Part shown: piece after piece, positions 1 through 9,700 of the stretch | How the letters are laid out: every line of letters starts with the position of its first letter | Numbering within the stretch: the stretch's first letter is position 1 | Assembly: GCF_019399895.1 (NCBI RefSeq) | Contig: NC_091868.1 | Span: forward strand, 7,193,593 to 7,257,592 | Reading direction: 5' to 3' | DNA length: 64,000 bases | Source of the DNA: Cardiocondyla obscurior | Taxonomy: Eukaryota > Arthropoda > Insecta > Hymenoptera > Formicidae | Notes under the pieces: generated by a model | Told to the model about the DNA's origin: nothing | What the model saw: the letters and a program-made list of their open reading frames with translations, nothing else | The model's database searches: none | Made by a program: the position numbers and the translations under genes

Positions 1-565
1 TCAAGGAATAATCACGATGCCTCGTCGCGATAGTGTCCCGCATTTCCAACAATTGATGCGCCGGTTCTATACGCGACGCGGCGCCGACGGGCACCGCCTT
101 CGTGTTTCGCGGCCGCAGGCGCGCCGCACACACGCCAGGCCCCGTGAAGTGCCGGCCCGCGGATATGCGCGTATCAATAGCGACGTGCTGTGTGCCTTAA
201 ACGAAGTCCGGCGTGTTCCGGCGCGAGTTAAGCGAAATTAACGTCCACCGAGTTAATTAAAGTACGCCTGTCGCGCTTGGTTGCCGCCACCGCCGTCGTT
301 TGAAAATCGAAACCCTGGCGGCCGTCGATTCCCCGCGTCACCGCGAATTAAATTATTAATTAATTTCGGGGATATTTAACACGGCCCGAAAGCGCGCGGC
401 TCGGTCAGCGCCGCGACCCTTGAATTCGGAATTATTTAATCCTCCCGGGACTCGCGGCTATCCGGCCGGAATTCGTGCCCCGGCTACCTGAAACCAGGTA
501 CGCGCGTATGTGAGAATTTTCCTCTCTATAAAAAATTGCTCCTTTTTTTTTTCTTTTTAATTGTT

Positions 566-628
566 GCCGACGTCGATTAGTTGTCTCTCGCTTGGCTTGC
601 TTTACGCCAAGCGAGAGTCAACGTCGGC
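566..628. repeat. Imperfect inverted repeat / hairpin
   Basis: The arms gccgacgt + ctctcgcttggc and gccaagcgagag + acgtcggc are exact complements in two blocks (8 and 12 bp) around the 9-nt loop ttgctttac. An extra 8 nt on the left side makes an asymmetric bulge. The transcript of either strand could fold. I do not recognise a known microRNA in it. Confidence 0.7.
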
Positions 629-630
629 TG
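581..630 (+). ncRNA. Candidate exon A of a plus-strand spliced transcript
   Basis: A T-rich tract (542-562) and an AG at 579-580 precede this 50-nt segment, which is followed by a strong donor CTG|GTAAGT. It overlaps the right half of the 566-628 hairpin. It is open in all three frames, but it is short and resembles no protein I know. Single donor matches are common by chance. The support comes from two further plus-strand exon-like segments within 900 bp. Confidence 0.18.
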
Positions 631-1057
631 GTAAGTTTTTGAGGTTTGATTTAATTTTAATATTAATTAATATGTCTAGGCAAAGACGGTCTTCGCGATT
701 TTCAAGATCGTGAACGACCTAGTGGAAGTACCGTATTTGTCTGGTCATAGTACTAATTAAATATTACAATTAAATCGAACGAAAGTAACGAATAGATAGG
801 AATAGATAGCCTCGGAGGAAGCGGAGGGAGCGGGGGGGTGAGAGCGAGCGCGAGCTTACGTGCCTCGCGCTAGGTATATTCCCCCACTACTCCCACTCTC
901 GCTTTGTCCTTCTCCAGCGGTCGCGCGAGCACACACGTACTACGCACGGCACAGCAAGCACGTGTCTCCGTTCCGAAAGTAATTCGCACTTTCCGTTTAA
1001 CAAAAATCCCTTCGGCACGATAACCACGATTCAACTTGATATCTCTTTCTGTTACAG

Positions 1058-1376
1058 ATTGACGCAGTTGCATCCGCCGTCGTCAACGGGTATCGTCACC
1101 GCCGATATTAAGATATACGAACCGTGGTCGGTTCGTCGGTCGTCCCGCGAGATCCGCTGAGTATTCGGGCGTAGTTTTGCGACACGCGGCTTTCTTTTAA
1201 TCGCGAGTGCCGAACCATGTAACGCGCGAGTGATCGTCGTGTAATTTTCGCGGTATTAAAATCACGGGTCGGGGTGTTCGCGAGTGACCTGTTCGCGGAG
1301 GGATGACTCGACACTGCCACCTGAGAGGAGGAGCAGGCCTCGGATAGGCATCCTGCATCGGCGGAGCAACTTTTAA
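1058..1376 (+). ncRNA. Candidate exon B of a plus-strand spliced transcript
   Basis: This 319-nt segment follows an excellent acceptor (TATCTCTTTCTGTTACAG) and ends at a consensus donor (AA|GTAAGT). All frames contain stops, so it would be non-coding or untranslated. It lies antisense to onecut within its intron. An antisense lncRNA or the 5' UTR of a nested gene are the two possibilities. Confidence 0.25.
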
Positions 1377-1464
1377 GTAAGTATAAATTTAAAAAAAGAT
1401 CTTTTTTTTATTAATCTCATTAATCAACCATGTCTATATTAATAATTTCTTTTCTATGTTACAG

Positions 1465-1507
1465 TCACCGGCAGATCTTTCAACTCCGCTGAAGCTCATG
1501 CAGACTG
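1465..1507 (+). ncRNA. Candidate exon C of a plus-strand spliced transcript
   Basis: This 43-nt segment follows TTTCTTTTCTATGTTACAG and ends at CTG|GTGAGT, so both signals are strong. One frame reads SPADLSTPLKLMQT. An ATG at 1,498 could be a start codon (Met-Gln-Thr) if exons A and B are 5' UTR. No following exon was identified, so coding potential is undecided. Confidence 0.25.
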
Positions 1508-4294
1508 GTGAGTTGCATCATATTTTTTTCATACTTGCATTTGGGGTCTCTTTAAAAATATAACCGTGTAATTGATAGAAGGTGTAATAAAAATTATTCA
1601 TCCACGTGGCTGAAAGGAGGACTTTTCTGTCGGTTAGAAATGACAACTAGTTTCTTATTTCCATTCTACATTTAGCCTTATGGATTTCTTTTTGTTAATC
1701 TCGTAACAGGACTTTTTAAATATGTTCAGCAGTCGGAGAGGGTTGATTTTGAATTCGTCAACGATTAGTAACGTTGCCTCGCGCGGATCTTAAAGAGAAT
1801 GTAAAAAAAAGCTTTAGGTACTTTTCCTTTTTTTTTTTTTCAAATCGGGTTAAAATTTCAATGTAAAAGGCGTCACCGTTCCGTCGCGCTCAAGTCCCGG
1901 CTCCCGTCGTTTCCGATGAAACGGAATATCAATTATCCTCGCAATTACAGCAATTAATACTCATTCGGATATAGAGGCCGAGCCGCGCCGTAAAGGCGCA
2001 AGTGCTACTTTGAGGGCGTACTCCGGCGGAGCGTGCTTCATACGTCCGGAGCAAATAAAAGTCTCGTCCGGAATCTCCGCGCGCGGCCCATTATACGCAA
2101 ATCGGTCCCCTTGGAGTGTTTTTATTATAAAGGGCGCGTATTAATTATCTCCGCAATTAAAGCAATTGATAGCGATCGCCCGCAGGAGCCGCGCGCGAGC
2201 GCGCTCACACACCTACGCATCGCGTAAAGACCGGGACCGCGTCCAGCCAAGGCCCCCCCCTCCCTCCCCCTGTCGAAGGGCGTTCCCTTTTCGAGAGGAG
2301 GAAATTTTATTCTCCGACATATTCCCGGGCAACGCGTTAAGCTCGTACCTTTCTATTTGCTTATTAAAGGAAATTGCCTTCGTGAAACGCGATCGGCCCT
2401 CCGCAGTCGTCATTATATCTCGAAATTCATTTGATGAGAGAAATCCATCTTTCGATATCCATTCCCCGTTTTTCGAATATCACATTAATATTATTTCTGC
2501 AAAGTCACGTTGGTTACGTCAACGTTGTAACTCGCAATTTTTCATACCGGGGCACTCTAGATCACCGAAATCTCAAAGCGCTCGCGCGAACGTTAGCCGG
2601 AACGGAATGTCGAACGATCAAGGAATCCCCGCGTGATAATCCAATAATTACGCGACGTAACAATCGGAGGAAGATTGCGCGCAGCGGAATGCGTGAAGTG
2701 GGCTAAGGTCAATTCGCCAACTATTTGGCGTTCGTCCAGAAAAAGGAAAAGAAAGAGGGAGGGAGTGAGATAGATGAGCCAGACGATGCAAGGCTTCGTT
2801 TTTGCCTCTTCGTGCCTTTCGTGTCGCGCTATTACACGCGAAGCGCGATCGCGATACCGATAAAACGGCCGGACGTCATCAAGGGAAACTCCCTCTTCGC
2901 CGGGGAGCATTCGAAATGTCATCCGTTTCTGCTTATTCGAGCTTGGAATTCCCGCGGCGGCTCGGTTCGCTGCGACCAGATCGTATCGCTGTCGCGGATG
3001 TTTCAGCGCGGATCCTCGATCGTCGCTTAAACGCGAGACTCCCTCGACTGCTTGGCATAGTTCCCAATCTACATCTCGAGGTCGATGCTGTCGACTGATA
3101 TTAACATTTACGCACTCGTCTCTCATCAATGTCCCCTGCCGTTCAAAAAACCTATCCTTGCACTTTTAACGTCGCGAGTTTATCGTTTTATTTAAAGCGT
3201 CTACCTTTCCGACTTCTGTATATTTCTTACCGCGCGCGGTGCCACAGAATTTTCGTCGTCGCGTACTGATAAAATATTACACCGTCTGATTAAATAAGAG
3301 TTGTTTTCAATTCAATTTCGCATTTTTACCTCGCGTTGTTATTTATTCGTGCCACTCGCGATCTTATGTTAAATTAAATATATTTTCCACAGACGTTTTA
3401 TCGCTTCCACTGGGAAAACGGTAAAAAATTAGCGAATTAGATAAGCGATTTTTAATCGGATATCTCGTTTACACATACGCCGTACGTATGCGCACATCGC
3501 GGAAAACTGCTGTGCACTTGATTTGGCAAATAGACACGTTTATTTCGGTCGTGTGTTCTCCTATCTAGCGGTTTCGCGTTCTTAATGAAATCGATCAGGA
3601 AACGTTGTCGCTTCTGATTAAATTAACGCGATTGAGTCGTTCTTTCGGTTCGGGCCGATTGACTTTCGACCGAAAATGTTCGCGGAATAGTGTGTCGGGG
3701 CTAATAGGCGACGCGTGATTCCTGCGCGATTCTGCAATCGCATTCCGGATTATTCCGCTCTATGAAATATCGTTCCAATAATCTGGCCGATCGAGCGACT
3801 CGTCGAGATTTATCAAATTTCGTGCGAACGACAAACACAGGTGCGCGCGCGCATCACGACCTTACACGCGCGTGCCAAAAAAAATTGATTATTAAAAGTA
3901 ATACTCGCATCCCACCCCCATTCCTCTCTTACCCCTCTCCGCTGTCAATTGCAAAAAATAAAAAAAATAAAAAAAATGTATTTGATCTAAAAGCAATCGC
4001 TTTTGCGACAAAGCAGAAAAGTTGATTTCGCAGAAAAGGCAATTTCGTGTGTGCGCCACTCCCCTCCCCTTCGCGTCGCTATTTATGCGATAATTTATCG
4101 TCATCGGAAACGCGTTATCACATTTCATTGTCCCGCGATGCATCTGCCTGTAATTGTAATCGTAGTTTCGCAATAGCCGCGGACGTAACGATGTAGCGCG
4201 GGTCCGTGATATCGCGAATTTGATTCTTATTGGCGCGTGAATTGTGCGTCAAATTGACCCTCCGCTGTATTAACGACATCATTTCCTTTTTATC

Positions 4295-4320
4295 TTTTTT
4301 TTTTTTTTTTTTTTTTTTTT
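4295..4320. repeat. Poly-T tract
   Basis: An uninterrupted run of about 26 T residues, not followed by a tail-like or retroposon-like structure. A homopolymer microsatellite. Confidence 0.85.
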
Positions 4321-5722
4321 GTACTGGGCATTGCAAAGTAATTCTTCTCGTGAGTGCGACCTTGTTCCGCTGGGTTAGGCTCTAATATCGCGATGTTATC
4401 TAAGCAAAACTCTTGCCCTGTTTAGATAAAAATCCGGAATAGCTGGCGTATCGAACCGCGGCCGTTTGCTTCGATAGTACCGTTCAAGTAATTTAAGTCT
4501 AATTGAAAAACTAATCACAGATGCAGAAAAATTATTATTATTATTTTTTTAAAGCAAATATTATTTTAAACACTTCTTTAATTTAAATTCAATACTCGTA
4601 TGTTATGAGATGCGTCGCAATTACGTGGCTCAATGGTTTTACCGCTGCGCATTAGATTAGTGAGTCAGAAATATTTTTTTTACAACGTAATGGGGAATTA
4701 TATCATTGCACTTGAAAAAAAAGAAAGTAAGGAATTCTCGCGATTACGACCGATCGGAGAGAAAATGCGAACACGCGACGATCGAAATGCGTCTTTTCGA
4801 TGACGCGACTTTTTTCTTTCTCCGCTCGCGACGCTAATGAGGAAACAGATAATATCAATGGCCGTTCTTGAAACGGTGACGGCGACCGCTGGTAGCGGCA
4901 CGACGACGTTGCAATCAGCGGGCTGAAATACGGAGCGCATAAGTAAAGAACCGGCCGCGAAATTATTCAAGACCGATCGATAGACGGGGAGCGAGCGCGC
5001 GCGGTTGGTTGACGCGCGCAACTGAATTTCAGGTATCTGCACGACGGACGTGTTTTTTTCCGCCGCGGGAAAACTCCGGTGCTCGTCTGACTCTCCCGTT
5101 CATTCCCGTCTAAATTAGGAATAATAACGCGCGCGGTCGCGCAGGACACTCGAACGTTTATTTCCTCGTTTGGCCCGCGAGGCCAACAGTCTCACGGGAA
5201 GGATTAGGTAAACGCGACAACGCGCTCTCCTCGCGGCTTCCACGTAAAAACGGGAGGGAGGATTATTCTAAAAGAGCTAATCGCCTCGAAATTCTTACCG
5301 TCCCTGGACTTCTAAGCCACTCTTATGTAACTCCAAGATTGCGTGTACCATCTGTATTCTACGCGCGGGGGAGGTTTACTCGCGCGGGAGAAAAGGGGAG
5401 AGCCCTACCGGTTTAAGAAAGCGTCTATCGATCGAGGGAAAAGGGGGCGATGAGGACACAGGTGTCCCCGCGGCCGCCGAGTGCGATGAGTGCAAGTTTG
5501 AACTCGCGTATGTATGCACTTTCGACCGCGAAAGTTAGTCGTCGCTAACAAGCGGATCAGTCGGCGGCGGTAGTCGCTCTCTCAATATTCAATTGCCCGT
5601 GCATATCGCCGAGGGGGCGGAGAAGAAGCGGGCAATTACTATCGATCACAAGGGGTAAGAAGTTACGTGCCCGGCACGTGTGTATGCGTGCGTCGGCGCG
5701 AGCGCACACGCACAGAACTCAC

Positions 5723-5838
5723 TTTAAAAATAGCCTGTAGAGTACGGCGCTGAAGGTCTGTGAAAACCAGCCGCGGTTTCTTGGGGGCGGGCTGTTGGTG
5801 TTCTGCCTGGTTCGCCATCTCGTCTTTCCTCTTGCATG
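5723..5838 (-). CDS. onecut coding exon: post-CUT linker and first part of the homeodomain
   Basis: This internal exon belongs to Onecut, the insect HNF-6/ONECUT CUT-homeodomain transcription factor, a nuclear DNA-binding protein with neural roles in Drosophila. Read on the minus strand it has an acceptor CTCTAATTTCAG and a donor AAA|GTGAGT, with 2 nt completing a split codon and then 38 codons. The linker reads CKRKDEMANQAEHQQPAP and runs straight into KKPRLVFTDLQRRTLQAIFK, the family-specific N-terminal arm and helix 1 of the homeodomain. The CKRK start is where vertebrate ONECUT proteins pass from the CUT domain into the linker. The split first codon (x-CA, Ala if x is G) would restore the vertebrate-like Leu-Ala-Ala-Cys-Lys-Arg-Lys junction. 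The exon stops before helix 2, so the recognition helix is encoded further downstream, outside the window. It is too short to appear as an ATG-initiated frame. Confidence 0.93.
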
Positions 5839-6761
5839 CTGAAATTAGAGTAACTCGTGAGAAAAAGATAGATACAAAAGTACGAAGAAAAAAGAATTAA
5901 AAAAGAGAAAAAAAAGAGTAAGAACGGTGCGGCGCATTCCCGTTTACGTAATGACGTGCGATTAGGATTAGAAAGGTGTGTTATATTTAGAGGGTTGCCG
6001 ATTGCGTTCGTGTAAAAAAGATGGTAATCGCGAGGTGGCGAGTCTCGATAACAGTATCCGATTACGATTCTTTTGTTATCCGAATACGCTACGCAAAGTT
6101 TTTTTTTTTCTTTTTTTTCTGTTTAATTAAACCTCTCATTTCCGAGCGAGAAACGGTGCGCTTCAAACTTGCGGATTTTCACGGTACCCAGCAACAAACC
6201 GGCAAACGAAAGTTTCGCGAAAAACTCGGGGACTACGAAGATCCGAGAATTTAGGAGATAAGATTCTAAAGGAACGTTATTTAATTATAAATTATACATT
6301 TACACTCGCGCGTATCTCGGGAAAATCGTATTTGCCAGTCTACACCTCTGAAGATTCACGTTAACCGAAACCAAACGTTATTATCGCAACGAATCTGCAA
6401 TTCGAAGTGGTACGGGAACAAGTCCTGGCGCGAGAAAGGGACGTCCGCGTCGCGCCGACCGCTTAATCAAGTGCTTCAATTCGCACTTTCGTTTCCATTC
6501 ACGAAACGGAGTGGCCCGAGACTGACGTGCCGTGACATTACCGCGTACTTTCGCGTTCTCGCTTCTATGCCCCTAAACGATCTAATCGACGACAATCGCA
6601 ATTGCGAGACAAGAAAAAAAAAAAGAAAAAAAGCAGCGCAGAAGAAAGGGGATCGTCGGGAGAAAGCGTGAGATAGGGCAGAGAATGAAAGGGTGAATGG
6701 TGACTCGGAGGGATGGACGAGAGCAGTTGCGGTTTTTCAAACGTAATTTAATCGTACTTAC
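5839..6761 (-). other. onecut intron between microexon and homeodomain exon
   Basis: A 923-nt phase-1 intron. On the minus strand it opens with GTAAGTACG and closes with CTCTAATTTCAG. It has an A-rich stretch around 5,870-5,920 and a T-run near 6,101-6,119. I see no other gene in it. The 77-residue plus-strand frame starting at 6,021 includes a poly-Phe run from the T-tract and is not credible. Confidence 0.7.
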
Positions 6762-6785
6762 TTCCGCGTTGTGGAATCTGTGCAG
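6762..6785 (-). CDS. Candidate 24-nt onecut microexon extending the CUT-homeodomain linker
   Basis: On the minus strand this 24-nt segment sits between a very strong acceptor (TTTTTTTTCTGCTTTCAG) and a consensus donor (GAA|GTAAGTACG). It lies 923 nt upstream of the homeodomain exon. Its length is a multiple of three and its phase is 1-1, matching the split codon at the next exon. In that frame it encodes x-CT then AQIPQRG plus a split Thr, so inclusion would insert eight residues just before CKRK. Skipping leaves the homeodomain in frame. The TGC in the pyrimidine tract just upstream of the AG resembles the UGC element that SRRM4/nSR100-type (eMIC) splicing factors use for neural microexons. 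That link is inference. Rat HNF-6 is known to have isoforms differing in the linker, which makes an optional linker exon plausible. Confidence 0.6.
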
Positions 6786-6845
6786 CTGAAAGCAGAAAAA
6801 AAAACAGATGTTAGTCAGTAGAACGTGGCTGAATGTCGCACGACC

Positions 6846-6885
6846 TTTTTTTTTTTCTTTTTTTTTTCTTTTTTTTTTCTTTGAT
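6846..6885. repeat. T-rich microsatellite
   Basis: Runs of 8-12 T separated by single C residues. The tract lies 60 bp upstream (minus sense) of the microexon acceptor. In the pre-mRNA it is an A-rich stretch, so it is not that exon's pyrimidine tract. Confidence 0.8.
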
Positions 6886-7169
6886 AGGTCGTTGTTGCTT
6901 TTCTCTTTCTCGCTTCATTTTCGCGCTCAAGACAGATAATACATTAATAGGGTACGTAACGTAGCATGTACACAAGTCATTAGAGGAAGGGACTGAGTTG
7001 CATTACACGAATTCCAAACTTAGAGCTACTGGCTGGCTGGTAATAAAATTATACATATCACTAAGAGGGGTACGAAAAAGGGTACGGGGGGCGGATGCAA
7101 GTGTAAAGATGCGCATTCCCTCTTTCATATGGGGGAGTAGGTGGGCGAGAAGGGATCGGGATGTTCCAC

Positions 7170-7390
7170 GTGATGACGAGAATCCGCGGATCCGTCTTAA
7201 TCCGCGACTCCGTCGAGGCAGCCTCCTTTCGGGAGTCCCAAATTTCTCGGCGATCCGCGGATTTGCGATTCTCGAGGATCGTCTGCGGCGCTACTCCTCC
7301 GGGATCCGTGAATTCCGAGGACTCCGGGAAACACGCATTCGCTGGAAATTCGATTCCGAGAGCCCGCGAGACTATCTGTAGATCCGGAGC
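7170..7390. repeat. Degenerate dispersed repeat block
   Basis: A patch of recurring words built on tccgcgga, gattccgagga and actccggga. It shares the exact 14-mer cgagaatccgcgga and the 13-mer atccgtgaattcc with the block at 23,430-23,720, so the two are related. No coding content is apparent. Confidence 0.5.
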
Positions 7391-9479
7391 GGTCGCGGTG
7401 CAGCGGGGTAGAGGGCGAAGGCGAGGGAAGAGAGTCCGTGGAGCGAGTTTCGTGTTTGTCTTTCTGTATGAGAACGGAATTGTAAATGTTGTTTCATTGT
7501 TGCTGGGCGAGAGAGAGAGGTGTATACGTGCATATATACATACACACGTATGTATCATTATGACGTTTTAATGTGATCTGAATGACGTCGATGTGTGCCG
7601 AGTGAGCGACTTGATTAGTCGGTCGCGAATCAAATTTTCATCCGTCAACGACCGTGCGGTATGAGAGGACGATATAACGTATGCATGCACATTCACGTGT
7701 TTGCGCGCGCGCGAAAAAGTCGAAAAATCTCTGGCGCCGGAATTAAGCAGATCTGGGTTATTCAACCGGTTGGTCCTTAACGACGCGTACAAATATAGCC
7801 CGATATCGGCGACAATCAATTTTATTCACGCTTCTCGGGCGCATTCTCGAATCTTCCCGCCGCTTGAACGGCGTGCGTGATAATTAAATTAAGAGCTGAC
7901 GGCTGCTATTAATTCGTAAGTACCGTTATGGCGGGGTAGAATTGTTGACTTCGCGTTAAAGGCGAAGGAGGGAAAAAATTGCCGTCAGCCCTACGTTATG
8001 TGCACTTGCACCAGGCGCACACGCTCACGCATGCACACACATACACTCACACATACGCGTTCGCGTTCGTACACACAGAGAAATGAATACATAATAATTG
8101 ATCACCAGGCCGCACCAAATTGTTAATAGCCATTCGAACGTAATAGTCCTCCATTCATCTATGAAATAACTATATTTTGTCGTTTCGAGTTTAATGGCCC
8201 TTACCGATCGATAGGCGGTGTTCTCGGTTATAATAATAACAATGACTGCGTCGTTTTCAATTTGACCGTAAAATTAGTTCGAAATTGGAAATGATCGTCT
8301 CGCGACTTTTCACGTTCTCCCCTCCTACCTTCTCCTTTTCAATTATGTAAATTAAAAAAAAAAAAAAAAAAAGAGGAGGGAAAGGAAGCGTGCGAGAGAG
8401 ACAGAGCGAGAGACGGTTTCGCCGCTCTACCCGCATTTATTTGCCCCCGTCCCCGCGATGGGATATCGATGGGATATGTCGAATTGCAGGGAATGTTATA
8501 TTTAAGATCCCTTCGTCCGTTCGTGAGGTTTTTATTGAATTTTTAAAGTCCTACAAGATGATTCCAAAAGATTCAACTCTTTCACGGAAGGCGACAGTTC
8601 GATGTGAGACGACACGCACGTACGCGCTCTTTCTTTTTCTCTTTTCCGACTCGAATAAATAAATCATTCCGATATTTGTTTTACAAAAGGAAGACACGGT
8701 TTGTCAGGGAGCAAAAGCAAAGTTTAAGTGCTGTCGGACGCGAAAGCTATACGGAAATTAATGGAAAATAGAGAGGTCGTGGGGACAAAAAAAAAAAAAA
8801 AATGAGAGAAACGCGCAAAAAAAAAAAAGAATTTCCCTCGTTCGCTGCCGCTCGTGAAGGGCTAATTTCGCAACGTGCCGTTGGCTGAACGTTCGCGGAT
8901 GCGACGGGGAGGTGGAGGAGAGAGAACACAAGGGGCCGAATGTCGATCCGCGTCGCGAGAAATGAAACGTCAGGATGGGGCTCGCGCGTGTCGCCGACAC
9001 GATCGCGTAGGGCGCAGCTCGCGGATATGAGCGGCACTCCGCAGGCCCGCCGGTCAGACGCGGGAACGCCGTTCCGGATAAACGGGAAAGGCAATCGCGT
9101 GCCATTAGCAAGCGGCCGATAACGGGTGAAAGGAGTTGGAAGAAAAAAATTGCACGAGAAAATAGGAACAGCTTCGTCGCGGGAACGGGGGAGAGCAGTA
9201 AGGGCGAGCGGATGGGACGAGATAGAAAATTGACGCGTTCATTATTGCCCGGAGCTTTGGGAGCGGAAAACAAAGAGAAAGAGACGGAGTGAAAAAGAGA
9301 AAAGAAAGGGAGGGAAAAGGAGAAATAGAAGAGATCACGAGTCACATCGATGATCGACTTGTAAGAGCCATGAGGCACTTTGTGCGCCTTTTCCGACTAT
9401 CGAGACGATTTATTTATCCGACGATTGCAAATCTATATTACGAAAATTTTTAATCGGAGAGTGAGATCACGGATTTTAA

Positions 9480-9700
9480 AACAAAATGTGAATATTTTTT
9501 TTTTTATTATTTTATAACTATTTATGAAACTTTAATATTGAAATTTTAAGGGAAATACAATTTATTTCTAAAACATTTATTTTACTTTACAAGCAATTAA
9601 TTTTTATTTTTTTTATTATTAAATTAAAGAAAAAAAAATTATTCACTAAAGTTCATTAATTAGGTCGATTGTATTTTTTTTTTTTTTTTTTTTTTTACTA
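9480..9700. repeat. AT-rich low-complexity stretch with poly-T
   Basis: About 220 bp almost without G or C, ending in a T-run of about 23 (9,674-9,696). No gene is seen. Confidence 0.7.

Larger units (their letters stand above)
1..5722 (-). other. Partial intron of onecut, inside the homeodomain
   Basis: This is the sequence downstream (minus sense) of the homeodomain exon. I looked for the missing second half of the Onecut homeodomain, using the reverse complement of the conserved N-F-F-M-N-A-R-R-R stretch and of the Lys/Pro-rich loop. Nothing matched, so the 3' coding exon should lie beyond position 1. The region has AT-rich stretches near 3,300-3,450 and 4,500-4,600, a poly-T run, one strong hairpin at 566-628 and three plus-strand splice-signal pairs at 581-1,507. 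No protein-coding frame here is convincing. Confidence 0.75.

Noticed and set aside
481..510. Resemblance to insect miR-275 (acctgaaaccaggtac)
   Set aside because: Only a short palindromic core is shared. The mature sequence and the precursor fold do not match.
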